A stretch of 64,000 nt of DNA from Thioalkalivibrio sp. K90mix (GCF_000025545.1 NC_013889.1:2349501-2413500), one strand, 5' to 3'; counted from the stretch's first letter, positions 18,305-26,852 are shown. Notes: a model not told the origin generated them from the letters alone. Numbers and translations are program-made.

Positions 18305-19084
18305 CTATCCCTGCCAGCCGAGGCGCTGCAGCGCCGTGCGGTGCAGTTCCGGCGTCGCCGCCGCCAGCACGTTGGTGGTCTGCAGGTCCAATTCGCCGCC
18401 GGATAGATTGGTGAAGGTCCCGCCCGCCTCGCGCACGATCACGGCCAGCGCCGCGATATCGAGGATATTCACATCCGACTCGATGATCAGGTCGATGCTG
18501 CCGCGTGCCAGCAGGTGGTAGTGGTAGAAATCGCCATAGCCGCGCGTGCGATTGACCTCGGCCATGATCCCGCCCAGCGCCGTCCAGCCTGCGGCATTCT
18601 GCGCAAGGGTCTTCAGGTTCCCGGTGGACAGCGAGGCGCGGCCCAGCTCGGTGGTCGGGGCGACGGCGATCTTTTCGCCGTTGAGGAAGGCGCCCTGGCC
18701 TTTTTCCGCCCAGGCGCGCTCGCCGAACTGCATGCCGTTGGACAGCCCGAGGATCAGCTCGCCCTTGTGCATCAGCGCGATCTGGGTGGAGAAGAACGGG
18801 TAGCGGCGTACGAAGCTCTTGGTGCCGTCGATCGGGTCGATCAGCCAGACATAATCGGAGTCCATGTCCGACTGGCCGGTTTCTTCGCCGTAGAAGCCGT
18901 GATCCGGGAAGCGCTCGCGGATCACCTGGCGGATCGCCTGTTCGCTTTCCACGTCGGCGCGCGTCACGGGCGTGTCGTCGGGCTTGGTCTCGACGTCGAC
19001 GCCGGCGGCGTAGTAGTGACGGATGACCTTGTCCGCGGCATCGGCGGCGGCCTGGGCGGCCTCCATAAACGCGCTCTGCTGCAT
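18305..19084 (-). CDS. Inositol-monophosphatase-family phosphatase
   Basis: 259-aa Mg-dependent phosphatase. Metal-site motifs: GEETG near residue 70, WLIDPIDGTKSF near 85, and DVNILDIAALAVIVREAGG near 215. It probably hydrolyses histidinol phosphate (HisN-like) or another small phosphomonoester; sequence alone does not decide between HisN, CysQ and SuhB-like roles, although the DPIDGTKSF form is seen in HisN-like proteins. ATG at 19084 is followed by a normal N-terminal helix. It converges on fis. Confidence 0.85.
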   Translation of the reverse strand: MQQSAFMEAAQAAADAADKVIRHYYAAGVDVETKPDDTPVTRADVESEQAIRQVIRERFPDHGFYGEETGQSDMDSDYVWLIDPIDGTKSFVRRYPFFSTQIALMHKGELILGLSNGMQFGERAWAEKGQGAFLNGEKIAVAPTTELGRASLSTGNLKTLAQNAAGWTALGGIMAEVNRTRGYGDFYHYHLLARGSIDLIIESDVNILDIAALAVIVREAGGTFTNLSGGELDLQTTNVLAAATPELHRTALQRLGWQG

Positions 19085-19159
19085 GCTGCTACCCCTTCAA
19101 AAAAAGGAGCCATCTTACCATGCCGCCCCCAGCGGCTCTGGCCAGTAAACGGTCGGCGG

Positions 19160-19188
19160 TTGTCCCGGCTCGGGCATGCCCCGATAAT
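19160..19188 (+). promoter_or_regulatory. Sigma-70-like promoter for the 105-aa gene
   Basis: TTGTCC (19160-19165), a 17-bp spacer, then GATAAT (19183-19188). The expected transcript start is about 20 bp before the ATG at 19215, with GAGGAG as ribosome site. Prediction from consensus only. Confidence 0.5.
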
Positions 19189-19214
19189 GCCGCCATCTTT
19201 TCGAGGAGTCCGAC

Positions 19215-19532
19215 ATGCCCAAGAACCTGCCCGACGTCAGCAATCTCGAACGCCTGGAACTGTTCGGCGAGGACTACAACCCGAGTGCGACCATCGAGAA
19301 CGTGGACGGCCAGACCCTGTCGCTGCAGATCTACTACCAGCTGGCGCTGGACTACGGTGGCATCGGCCCGAAGGCCGCCAACTCCGGTTTGCTGATGTAC
19401 GGCAGCCATGCCGACGATGCCCGCGCCCATCCGGGCAAGCACCCGAACATCGACCGCCTGTTCGAGATCCTCGACAAGGGCTACTATCTTTCGGTGAAGG
19501 CCGTACCCAAGCGCAAGAGCCGCGCCGGCTAG
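19215..19532 (+). CDS. Conserved-looking hypothetical protein, 105 aa
   Basis: 105-aa soluble protein, unrecognised. Features: NLERLELFGEDYNPSATI at the N-terminus, a central IYYQLALDYGG segment, a HADDARAHPGKHPNIDRL stretch rich in His and Asp, and a basic KRKSRAG tail. A strong ribosome site (GAGGAGTCCGAC before ATG) and an upstream promoter support expression as a single gene. No function can be assigned. Confidence 0.65.
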   Translation: MPKNLPDVSNLERLELFGEDYNPSATIENVDGQTLSLQIYYQLALDYGGIGPKAANSGLLMYGSHADDARAHPGKHPNIDRLFEILDKGYYLSVKAVPKRKSRAG

Positions 19533-19590
19533 TTCTTCTGGAGGGCGCTACCCCGTTTCAGCGGGCAAAAAGGATCGCGCCTTCCGCGCA

Positions 19591-20178
19591 TCACGGCAGG
19601 CGGTTGGTGTGGATCAGGCGCCAGCCGCGCGTCGGATGGCGGTGCAGCCGGGTCCGGCTCGCATACTCGCATTCCAGCTGGAACAGCCGCTCGTCCGGCA
19701 CCCCCATCACCCAGCCGACCAGTGCGCGAATGACCCCGGCGTGCACGATCACCAGCACGCGTTCCGCCGACTGGCCCCCGACCGCGGTTTCGAAGGCCGT
19801 CTCCACCCTCCGGCGAAAGGCCCCCAGCGGCTCCGCCCCGGCCGGCCGCGAATGCACCGGATCGGCATAGAACGCCCGGTATTCCTCCGGCCGTTCGCGC
19901 TGCAGATCGACCCGTGTGCGGCCCTCCCAGTCGCCAAAGCCGACCTCGCGCAGGTCCGGCTCTAGATGCAGGGACAGCTCACGCTCGTCCACCAGGCGTT
20001 CGGCAAACGCCCGGCAGCGGCGCATCGGCGAGCTGACGACCGCCTGCCAGCCGTCGTCGTCGCGCACCGCGTGTTCCATCTGCGTCCACCCCTGCGCGCT
20101 GAGCGGATCGTCGCAGCCATGGCCACGATAGCGCTGCCCGCCCTCCGGCTCGCCGTGTCGCAACAGATCCACAATCAT
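19591..20178 (-). CDS. Histidine phosphatase family protein
   Basis: 195-aa phosphoglycerate-mutase-like phosphatase with catalytic LLRHGEP (His8 forms the phosphoenzyme), a second arginine near SPMRRCRAFAERL, the acid DLREVGFGDWEGR, and VIVHAGVIRALVGW with the second histidine. It is in the size class of CobC-like alpha-ribazole phosphatases, but no cobalamin genes are near. The ATG at 20178 overlaps the ampD stop (ATGA), and an AGGA lies six bases upstream. A longer frame to 20427 is an extension without domain content. Confidence 0.85.
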   Translation of the reverse strand: MIVDLLRHGEPEGGQRYRGHGCDDPLSAQGWTQMEHAVRDDDGWQAVVSSPMRRCRAFAERLVDERELSLHLEPDLREVGFGDWEGRTRVDLQRERPEEYRAFYADPVHSRPAGAEPLGAFRRRVETAFETAVGGQSAERVLVIVHAGVIRALVGWVMGVPDERLFQLECEYASRTRLHRHPTRGWRLIHTNRLP

Positions 20179-20741
20179 GCCGTGTCCTCGCTCAGGCAGC
20201 TCTCCAGGTGCGCCCAGTCGAAATGCGGTCCCGGGTCGGTCTTGCGCCCGGGGGCGATGTCGCAGTGTCCCACCAGCGCATCCGGAGCAATCGCCGGAAA
20301 GCGTTCGCGCAGCCAGCCGATCAGACGGGCCAGCTCGGCGTACTGCACCGGCGTGAACGGGTCGTCGTCGGTGCCCTCGAGTTCGATGCCGATGGAAAAA
20401 TCGTTGCAGCGCTCGCGACCACGCCATTGCGATACGCCCGCATGCCAGGCACGCCGGGAGAACGGCACGAACTGGGTCGCCATCCCCTCCCGGTCAATCA
20501 GTACATGCGCGGACACGCGCAGATCGGCGATCTGCGCAAAGTACGGGTGGGCATCCGGATCGAGCCGATTCTGGAACAGCTCGGCTACGTGCGGACCGCC
20601 GAACTCGCCCGGCGGCAGGCTGATCGCATGCACGACGATCAACTCGGGTTCTATCCGCGCGGGGCGCGCGTCCTGGTTCGGGCTCTCGAGCACGCGAGCC
20701 GGCGGCCACCAGTCGCGATCAACGGTCACGGCTTCGGTCAC
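20175..20741 (-). CDS. ampD: 1,6-anhydro-N-acetylmuramyl-L-alanine amidase
   Basis: 188-aa cytosolic zinc amidase that recycles cell-wall muropeptides by removing the peptide from anhydro-MurNAc; its loss induces AmpC in enterics. Zinc-ligand residues fit: His38 (IVVHAISLPPGEFGG), His159 and Asp169 (GHCDIAPGRKTDPGPHFDW), with Lys167. GTG at 20741 overlaps the upstream thioredoxin-like stop (GTGA), with GGAGG just before it. Confidence 0.94.
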   Translation of the reverse strand: MTEAVTVDRDWWPPARVLESPNQDARPARIEPELIVVHAISLPPGEFGGPHVAELFQNRLDPDAHPYFAQIADLRVSAHVLIDREGMATQFVPFSRRAWHAGVSQWRGRERCNDFSIGIELEGTDDDPFTPVQYAELARLIGWLRERFPAIAPDALVGHCDIAPGRKTDPGPHFDWAHLESCLSEDTA

Positions 20742-21142
20742 GGGGCCTCCTCGGGTGGACGCTGCAGACAGGCCGCGAGGGCCTCGCGCAGTAACGGCAG
20801 GCGTGGCGGGGCCTCGAGACGGCCGTGGTAGGCACCGGCATTGAAGACGAACAGGGCCGGGAGGTGGAAGACCTCGAACTCGCGCACCAGTGCGGTATCC
20901 GTCTCCGCATCGACGACGAACAGGGCGGGCGCTTCAGACTCGGCCTGCCACTGCTCCAGCACCCGGCCCATGACCTTGCAGGCCCCGCAGCCCCGGCGAG
21001 TGAACAGGATCACCGCCGGGCCCGGGACCTCCAGGAGGTGTTGGTGGAGGTCGAACTGCGTCAGGCGGGGCAGGCCCGCCTGACGCGGGGACGGGTCAGT
21101 TGGAGTTGTCTTCGGCCTGTCGCTCAATGGATTCACCGGCAT
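20738..21142 (-). CDS. Thioredoxin-fold protein with CGAC active site
   Basis: About 134 aa. Thioredoxin-like fold with a CxxC site (FTRRGCGACKVMGRVL) and cis-proline-region FEVFHLPALFVF. It lacks the usual Trp before the first Cys, so it may be a co-chaperone or dithiol carrier and not a general thioredoxin. No signal peptide, so cytosolic. The start is unclear: ATG at 21142 has only a close-spaced GCAGG, and the frame is open back to 21193. Either choice overlaps the entericidin gene and puts the strong hairpin at 21058-21086 inside the coding sequence. Coupled to ampD downstream. Confidence 0.7.
   Translation of the reverse strand: MPVNPLSDRPKTTPTDPSPRQAGLPRLTQFDLHQHLLEVPGPAVILFTRRGCGACKVMGRVLEQWQAESEAPALFVVDAETDTALVREFEVFHLPALFVFNAGAYHGRLEAPPRLPLLREALAACLQRPPEEAP
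21058..21086 (-). terminator. Strong stem-loop after the entericidin gene
   Basis: GCGTCAGGCGGG pairs perfectly with CCCGCCTGACGC (12 bp, 5-nt loop), beginning 10 bp after the entericidin stop. No T-tract follows. It lies within the N-terminal part of the thioredoxin-like frame, so it may attenuate read-through from the entericidin promoter into the genes beyond. Confidence 0.5.
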
Positions 21143-21254
21143 CCTGCACGTCTTCGCCAAACCCCTCCATAGTGGCGCAACCAGCGATGCCAAGCGACCC
21201 CAGGGCCACCAGCAGTATCAGCAGGGCGGCGGGAATGCGTTGGGTGAAATGCAT
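21096..21254 (-). CDS. Entericidin-like small lipoprotein
   Basis: 52-aa lipoprotein. A hydrophobic signal (PAALLILLVALGSLG) is followed by a lipobox ending at Cys26 (GIAGC) and the short acidic segment FGEDVQDAGESIERQAEDN typical of entericidin A/B. These are small outer- or inner-membrane lipoproteins, toxin/antidote-like in E. coli but widespread as single genes with uncertain role. ATG at 21254 has AGGAG five bases upstream. No partner gene is visible. Confidence 0.85.
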   Translation of the reverse strand: MHFTQRIPAALLILLVALGSLGIAGCATMEGFGEDVQDAGESIERQAEDNSN

Positions 21255-21405
21255 GTGTGCTCCTTGTCTCTTTCGTGATTCGGTCCGTGATACTGACCGC
21301 CAAAGGGCACTCCCGGGGCGGTCACACTTTATGAGGCGCACGCACTGGGGTAGTTTACGCGCCGCCCTCTTTTCGTGAAGGAAGTCGCAACCCCGTGTCC
21401 GAGCC

Positions 21406-21719
21406 AGGGAAATACTGATCAATGTACACACTCGCGTTGGTATCCCAGGTTTTCCGAGACCAGGCGCCTCTGGCAGCGGGTCGTGGTTCTACCCGCCCGT
21501 GGTTGATGGATGCGGGGCGCAACGCAAGATCGAGGAACCTGGGATACCAACCCCACAACTTAATGAACGAAGGGGCTCGGCCGCCTGTTGCTGTCAAAAA
21601 CGGGCGCGGGAACGGCGTTGCGGCTCCCTTGTGCAGAATGACTGCACGGCGGCCACCGCGCCGGGTTCCCACACAAAAGCGACTCGAGCGCGAGGGTGTC
21701 CATTGATCAGTGCTTCCCT
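21406..21719 (+). mobile_element. Hairpin-rich MITE-like element, copy 2 (314 bp)
   Basis: Terminal inverted repeats AGGGAAATACTGATCA and TGATCAGTGCTTCCCT (a few mismatches). Internal pairs: GGTATCCCAGG (21439-21449) with CCTGGGATACC (21538-21548), a GCGGGT/ACCCGC hairpin, GCCTGTT/AACGGGC and GTGCAG/CTGCAC. The right end adjoins the rep coding sequence and supplies a TTG start. No transposase and no target duplication seen. Confidence 0.87.
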
Positions 21720-23760
21720 GAATCCGCAACAGCAGGCGGCCGTGACCACCACGGACCGCCCCCTGCTGGTGCTGGCCGGAGCGGGCTCGGGCAAGACCCG
21801 CGTGATCACGGAGAAGATCGCGTACCTGATCGAGCAGCGCGGGCTCGAGGCCCGCCGGATTGTCGCGATCACCTTCACCAACAAAGCCGCGCGCGAGATG
21901 CGCGAACGCGTCCAGGGGCGCCTGTCGAAGGAACAGGCACGCGGGCTCGGCGTCTCCACCTTCCACACCTTCGGGCTGAACTTCCTGCGCCGCGAACTGG
22001 CCGCGTCCGGACTGCGTGCGGGCTTCTCCATCCTCGACCCGGGCGACTGCCGCTCGCTGCTGCGCGAGATCACCTACCGCGACGATACCGGCTCCGAGGT
22101 CGATGCCCTGATCGGCCATATCAGCCGCTGGAAGAACGACCTGATGACGCCGGAGGAGGCGCTGCACGAGGCCAGCCAGATGCGCGACGCCCCGGAGGCG
22201 ATCGCCGCGGCCAACCTCTACCCGCGCTACGAGGATGCCCTGCGCGCCTACAACGCGGTGGACTTCGACGACCTGATCAAGCGTCCGGTGGACTGCCTGC
22301 GCGTGGATGCCGATCTGCGCAACCGCTGGCAGGACCGCATCCGCCACCTGCTGGTGGATGAATACCAGGACACCAACGCCGCGCAGTACCAGCTGGTGCG
22401 CCTGCTGGTAGGCGTCAGCGACGGCCTGACCGTGGTCGGCGACGACGATCAGTCGATCTACGCCTGGCGCGGGGCCCGGCCGGAGAATCTCGCACGCCTG
22501 CAGCAGGACTTCCCGCGTCTGGAGGTGATCAAGCTGGAGCAGAACTACCGCTCCACCAACCGCATCCTGCACACCGCGAACGCGCTGATCGCCAACAACC
22601 CGCACGTGTTCGAGAAACGCCTGTGGAGTGCACTCGGCGAGGGCGAGAAGATCGAGGTGATCGGCTGCTCTGACGCCGATACCGAGGCCGCCCGCGTGGT
22701 CTCCGAGCTGATGCGCCGTCGCTTCCGCCTGAATGCGACCTGGGGCGACTTCGCGATCCTCTACCGCAGCAACCACCAGTCACGGCTGTTCGAGAAGCTC
22801 CTGCGGGAGCAGGGCATCCCCTACCGCCTGAGCGGCGGGCAGTCGTTCTTCGAGAAGGCCGAGATCAAGGACCTGGTCGCCTACCTGCGCCTGCTTGCGA
22901 ACCCGGACGACAACACCGCCTTCCTGCGCGTGGTCAACGTGCCGCGCCGCGAGATCGGGCCGGCGACCCTGGAAAAGCTCGGCCACTACGCCAACCAGCG
23001 TGGGACCTCGCTGCTGCAGGCCGCACGTGGTGCCGGCCTGTCCGAATACATGGATGCCCGCGCCCAGGCGCGGCTGGAACGCTTCACCGACTGGGTCGAC
23101 GGCTTCCAGCGCCGGGGCACGGAGGAGGCCCTCGACGCCCTGCTGCGCGCCCTGGTCGAGGACATCGACTACGAATCCTGGCTGCTGGAAAACAGCCCCA
23201 ACCCGCGCGCCGCCACACGGCGCATGGAGAACGTGCGCGAGTTCATCGACTGGGTCGGGCGCATGGGCGGCGGCAGCACCAGCGCCGAATACGGCGACGA
23301 CGAGGCCGAGGATGACCGAGGCATGGACCTAGCCGACATCGTCAACCGCATCAGCCTGATGGACATCCTCGACCGCAATCGCGAATCCCAGGACGGCGAC
23401 GAGTCGGTACAACTGCTAACCCTGCACACCGCCAAGGGCCTGGAGTTTCCGCACGTCTGCCTCGTGGGTTTCGAGGAAGAGCTGCTGCCGCACCGGGTCA
23501 GCGTCGAGGACGACTCCATCGAGGAGGAGCGCCGCCTGGCCTATGTCGGCCTGACCCGCGCCCAGCAGACCCTGCTGATCACCTACGCCCAGCAACGCTC
23601 CCGCTACGGCGAGACCATCGACTGCGAGCCCTCGCGCTTCCTCGACGAACTCCCCGAGGAACACCTCGAATGGCCGGACGCCAAACCGCCGGACCCCGAG
23701 ACCCAGCAACTCACCGCCCGCGCCCACCTCGCCGGCCTGAAGGCCATGCTCGGCAAATAG
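21703..23760 (+). CDS. rep: Rep-type UvrD-family DNA helicase with element-derived start
   Basis: Superfamily 1A 3'-5' helicase, about 685 aa (E. coli Rep 673), that aids replication forks past obstacles. Motifs: Q-motif LNPQQQAAV, Walker A AGAGSGKT at 25-32, FTNKAAREM, DEYQDTN near 218, QSIYAWRGA, QNYRST, and C-terminal TLHTAKGLEFPHV and VGLTRAQQ. The frame is open upstream into the repeat element. The likely start is TTG at 21703, inside the element's terminal repeat, with GAGGG seven bases before it. It adds ISAS before LNPQQQ. Deleting the element exactly restores GTG at 21395 in frame (M-S-E-P-NPQQQ), probably the original start. Gene identity is certain; start use is inferred. Confidence 0.93.
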   Translation: MISASLNPQQQAAVTTTDRPLLVLAGAGSGKTRVITEKIAYLIEQRGLEARRIVAITFTNKAAREMRERVQGRLSKEQARGLGVSTFHTFGLNFLRRELAASGLRAGFSILDPGDCRSLLREITYRDDTGSEVDALIGHISRWKNDLMTPEEALHEASQMRDAPEAIAAANLYPRYEDALRAYNAVDFDDLIKRPVDCLRVDADLRNRWQDRIRHLLVDEYQDTNAAQYQLVRLLVGVSDGLTVVGDDDQSIYAWRGARPENLARLQQDFPRLEVIKLEQNYRSTNRILHTANALIANNPHVFEKRLWSALGEGEKIEVIGCSDADTEAARVVSELMRRRFRLNATWGDFAILYRSNHQSRLFEKLLREQGIPYRLSGGQSFFEKAEIKDLVAYLRLLANPDDNTAFLRVVNVPRREIGPATLEKLGHYANQRGTSLLQAARGAGLSEYMDARAQARLERFTDWVDGFQRRGTEEALDALLRALVEDIDYESWLLENSPNPRAATRRMENVREFIDWVGRMGGGSTSAEYGDDEAEDDRGMDLADIVNRISLMDILDRNRESQDGDESVQLLTLHTAKGLEFPHVCLVGFEEELLPHRVSVEDDSIEEERRLAYVGLTRAQQTLLITYAQQRSRYGETIDCEPSRFLDELPEEHLEWPDAKPPDPETQQLTARAHLAGLKAMLGK

Positions 23761-23802
23761 GCCATGGGCGGCCGCCGGGGGAAGCAAACAATCGCTAGTG
23801 GA

Positions 23803-23826
23803 GGCGCCCGGCCCATTCCGGGCGCC
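23803..23826. terminator. Stem-loop downstream of rep
   Basis: GGCGCCCGG / CCGGGCGCC (9 bp perfect stem, 6-nt loop), 42 bp after the rep stop. No T-tract follows on either strand. Confidence 0.5.
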
Positions 23827-24079
23827 CCGCCCCGCTCCCCCCTTGTCTCCTCAGCCTGCAGCTGTGCGTTGTGCTGTTGCCGGTCACTTGGCGGGCGGCG
23901 GCAAACGCACTGCGACCCTCAAAGTGACATACGACTCGCTTGTCAAAAGCTTAGGTCGCCGGAAAAGTATGGTATTCGTCACACGCCATCTTCGTTTCTT
24001 ATACCAAAGGCCCCACCTCAATTGAACCAGCGAGGCTCACTGAGACGACACCCCTGTACAGCGTCCAGCGCCGACGGCA
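23827..24079. other. AT-richer intergenic region without a supported gene
   Basis: About 250 bp between rep and the antiporter gene, visibly less GC-rich than its surroundings in the 23920-24030 part. The reading frames here look random. A minus-strand promoter-like pair is present: TTCAAT (complement of 24021-24026) and TATAAG (complement of 23998-24003) with a 17-bp spacer, reading toward the stem-loop at 23803-23826. A small RNA is possible but unproven. Confidence 0.35.
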
Positions 24080-25801
24080 TCAGTGGCGCAGCTTCAGGCC
24101 GACCCTGGTGATGCGGGCACCGTCCATCTCGCGGATGACCAGGCGCATGGGGCCGAGGTCGACGGCGTCGCCGACGACCGGTTCGGCCTGGAGTTCGTGG
24201 CGCAGATAGGCCTCGAGGGTGTCGCCCTGGCGTTCCGGAGGCACCGGGGCGCCGTAGGCCATGCCGACCGCGTCCAGCTGGGCGTCGCCATTGAGTGCAA
24301 ATTCGCCAAACACGCTGCGTTCGGTCAGGCGTTCGGGCACCTCGTCCTGCGGGACGAACAGACGGTCGAGGTCATGCAGGTCCGTCGGCGCGACCATAAT
24401 GTAGAGGTGGTCACCGGCATGCAGGTCCAGTAGTTCCAGGGTGTCCAGCAGCTTGCCCTCACGCAGGTGCGCGACCACCCGCGCGGTGCCCGGCAGGCGG
24501 AAACTGGACCAGGCCTCGCGCACCACGGGCGTGGTCTCGGCCAGGCGATAGCCGACCAACTCCATCTCCTGCTGCCCCGGGATATCCAGCTCGGTGCGCT
24601 GCACGCGCGCGGTGGTGGGCGGCAGTTCCAGCCCCAGCCAGCGCGCCGAAGTCGCCACCGTCCAGCCCTGCACCAGCAGCGAGATCAGCACCACAAAGAA
24701 CACCACGTGGAAGAAGTAGCCGGCCAACTCCAGCCCGGCGAGTAGCGGAAACAGCGCCAGGATGATCGGCACCGCGCCGCGCAGTCCCACCCATGAGATG
24801 AACACCTGTTCGCGCCAGGGGAAGTGGAAGGGCAGAAGGCACAGCCAGACCGCCAGCGGCCGCGCAACCAGGATCAGCACGGCCGCGACCAGGCCCGCGT
24901 CCAGCGCCACCGGAGGCAACCCCGAGGGCGTCACCAGCATGCCGAGCATCAGGAACATCCCGATCTGCGCGAGCGAGGCGATCCCGTCGTGAAAGCGCTT
25001 GATGTTCTGCGAGGCCTCCAGCGGACGATTGCCGATCAGCAGCCCCGCCAGATAGACGGCGAGGAAGCCCGAGCCTCCCACCAATCCGGTCAGACCGAAG
25101 ATGGCCAGCGCCCCGGCCATGGCAAACAGGGGGTACAGGCCGCCCGCCATCGGCACCCGGTTGATCAGGGCCAGCAGGGCAAAGCCCCCGGCCACGCCCA
25201 GCAGCGCCCCCAGGCCCATCTGCTGGACAAACTCGACCGCCACCACCACACCGAATTGCTGATCGGGCATCAAAAGCAACTCGATCAGCACGATGGTCAG
25301 AAAGATCGCCATCGGGTCGTTGGAGCCGGACTCGATCTCGAGCGTGGCGCCGACACGGCTTTTCAGCTCCAGCCCGCGCGAGCGCAGCAGCGAGAACACG
25401 GCGGCGGCGTCGGTAGAGCCGACGATCGCACCGAGCAACAAGCCCTCCAGCCAGGACAGCCCCAGCCACCAAACGGCAAACACCCCGGTCAGCCCGGAGG
25501 TCACCAGCACACCGAACGTGGCCAGCCCCAAGGCCGGCTTGAGTCCAATGCGGAAATTGCGGGCCGGTGTGCGCATCCCGCCGTCAAACAGGATGATCGC
25601 GAGCGCCGCCGAGCCGATCAGATAGGCCAGGGTGATATTCTCGACCTCGAGACCGCCCGGGCCCTCCGGCCCGAGCAGCATGCCGATCACCAGGAACACC
25701 AGCAGCAGGGGCACACCCAGCCGCGAGGTGATCACGCTCGAAAGGATGCTGCCCAGCAGCACAATGGCAGCCAGGAAAATAATCTGGTTGGAGAGATCCA
25801 T
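24080..25801 (-). CDS. K+/H+ antiporter, CPA1 family with TrkA-C and transporter-associated domains
   Basis: 573-aa inner-membrane cation/proton antiporter resembling NhaP2/CvrA. About 12 transmembrane segments occupy residues 1-390, with the transport-site segments AIVGSTDAAAVFSLL and IESGSNDPMA. A cytosolic RCK/TrkA-C domain (about 400-490: ELVGYRLAETTPVV, GDHLYIMV) and a CorC-HlyC-like C-terminal domain follow. It probably extrudes K+ to protect against high cytoplasmic K+ or alkaline pH. ATG at 25801 shares the tetranucleotide CATG with the divergent LpxR-like start; the upstream frame to 25891 is not needed. Other windows' trkA/trkH genes handle uptake. Confidence 0.88.
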   Translation of the reverse strand: MDLSNQIIFLAAIVLLGSILSSVITSRLGVPLLLVFLVIGMLLGPEGPGGLEVENITLAYLIGSAALAIILFDGGMRTPARNFRIGLKPALGLATFGVLVTSGLTGVFAVWWLGLSWLEGLLLGAIVGSTDAAAVFSLLRSRGLELKSRVGATLEIESGSNDPMAIFLTIVLIELLLMPDQQFGVVVAVEFVQQMGLGALLGVAGGFALLALINRVPMAGGLYPLFAMAGALAIFGLTGLVGGSGFLAVYLAGLLIGNRPLEASQNIKRFHDGIASLAQIGMFLMLGMLVTPSGLPPVALDAGLVAAVLILVARPLAVWLCLLPFHFPWREQVFISWVGLRGAVPIILALFPLLAGLELAGYFFHVVFFVVLISLLVQGWTVATSARWLGLELPPTTARVQRTELDIPGQQEMELVGYRLAETTPVVREAWSSFRLPGTARVVAHLREGKLLDTLELLDLHAGDHLYIMVAPTDLHDLDRLFVPQDEVPERLTERSVFGEFALNGDAQLDAVGMAYGAPVPPERQGDTLEAYLRHELQAEPVVGDAVDLGPMRLVIREMDGARITRVGLKLRH

Positions 25802-26852
25802 GCGTCGATCATACCGGAACGCGTGTGCCCCCCGGCGCGCCGGAAAGCTACTGGCCGGCCGGTCCATGCTGGGGGCCACAGCCGCCTGCATGCTCTTGCT
25901 GTGCGCCTCACCGGCACTCGCGGAGCGCGGCGTGGATGCACTGCATTTCGAGTTCGAGAACGATCTGTTTGCCGGCGAGGACCGGTACTACACCAATGGG
26001 TTTCGCATCGGCTGGACGCGCAGCGAGGAACGCGTACCACCCTGGCTGCAGCGCGTCGCCGACACCCTGCCCTATTTCATTGACCGCGAGGAACGCGGGC
26101 GCCTGAAGTCGGCCATCCACCTGGGCCAGAACATGTACACCCCGGAGGACATCGAACGCTCGCCCCCGGACCCGGATGACCGACCCTACGCCGGCTGGCT
26201 GTATCTGAACTTCAGCCTGGCCGAGGATCACGGCGATCGCCGCGACCGTTTGCAGGTCACCGTAGGCACAGTCGGCCCCGCCTCCCTGGCCGGCCGCACC
26301 CAGGAGGAGGTCCACAGCTGGTCCAGCGCGCCGCAGCCACAGGGCTGGGACGACCAGATCGGTAACGAGGCCACCCTGATGGTGGGGTACGAGCGCCACC
26401 TGCGCGGGTATTCGCATCACGCCGAGGGCGGCTGGGGCTGGGATCTGACCCCGCACTGGGGCGTGACCGTCGGCAGCCCGTTCACCTTCGCCAATGCCGG
26501 GGCGATCGTGCGTGCCGGGCGCAACCTGCCGCGCGACTACGGCCCACCACGGATCAACCCGGCGCTATCGGGTTCGCATACCTTTGAAACGACCGGGCCA
26601 GTCGGGGGCTATCTGTTCGCCGGCGTGGACACCCGGCTAATGGCCTACGATCTGTTCCTGGACGGTCCGCTGTTCCGCGACGGCCCCTCGGTGGACAAGC
26701 ACCCGGCGGTAGGAGAATTCACCGCGGGGTTCGTATTCCATGTGGGCGGGGTGCGTCTGGGATACACCCATGTCTGGCGCTCGCGCGAGTTCAGCGGCCA
26801 GGCCAAGGGCGCGGCGGAGTTCGGCTCGCTGCACGCCACCTGGCAGTTCTGA
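25800..26852 (+). CDS. LpxR-like lipid A deacylase family outer-membrane protein
   Basis: Up to 350 aa, DUF2219/LpxR family, an outer-membrane beta-barrel that removes 3'-acyloxyacyl chains from lipid A in Salmonella. Family-like motifs: FEFENDLFAGEDRYYTNG, DDRPYAGWLY and repeated aromatic strands ending in ...HATWQF, a typical barrel C-terminus. A signal peptide ends at SPALA. ATG at 25800 has GGAG six bases upstream and is preferred; ATG at 25866 would give a more usual signal peptide. It is divergent from the antiporter with overlapping start codons. Enzyme activity is inferred from family. Confidence 0.82.
   Translation: MRRSYRNACAPRRAGKLLAGRSMLGATAACMLLLCASPALAERGVDALHFEFENDLFAGEDRYYTNGFRIGWTRSEERVPPWLQRVADTLPYFIDREERGRLKSAIHLGQNMYTPEDIERSPPDPDDRPYAGWLYLNFSLAEDHGDRRDRLQVTVGTVGPASLAGRTQEEVHSWSSAPQPQGWDDQIGNEATLMVGYERHLRGYSHHAEGGWGWDLTPHWGVTVGSPFTFANAGAIVRAGRNLPRDYGPPRINPALSGSHTFETTGPVGGYLFAGVDTRLMAYDLFLDGPLFRDGPSVDKHPAVGEFTAGFVFHVGGVRLGYTHVWRSREFSGQAKGAAEFGSLHATWQF

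Noticed and set aside
21096-21431. Reading frame extending the entericidin gene upstream into the repeat element
   Set aside because: The entericidin signal peptide and ribosome site clearly place the start at 21254; the extension has no signal or domain.
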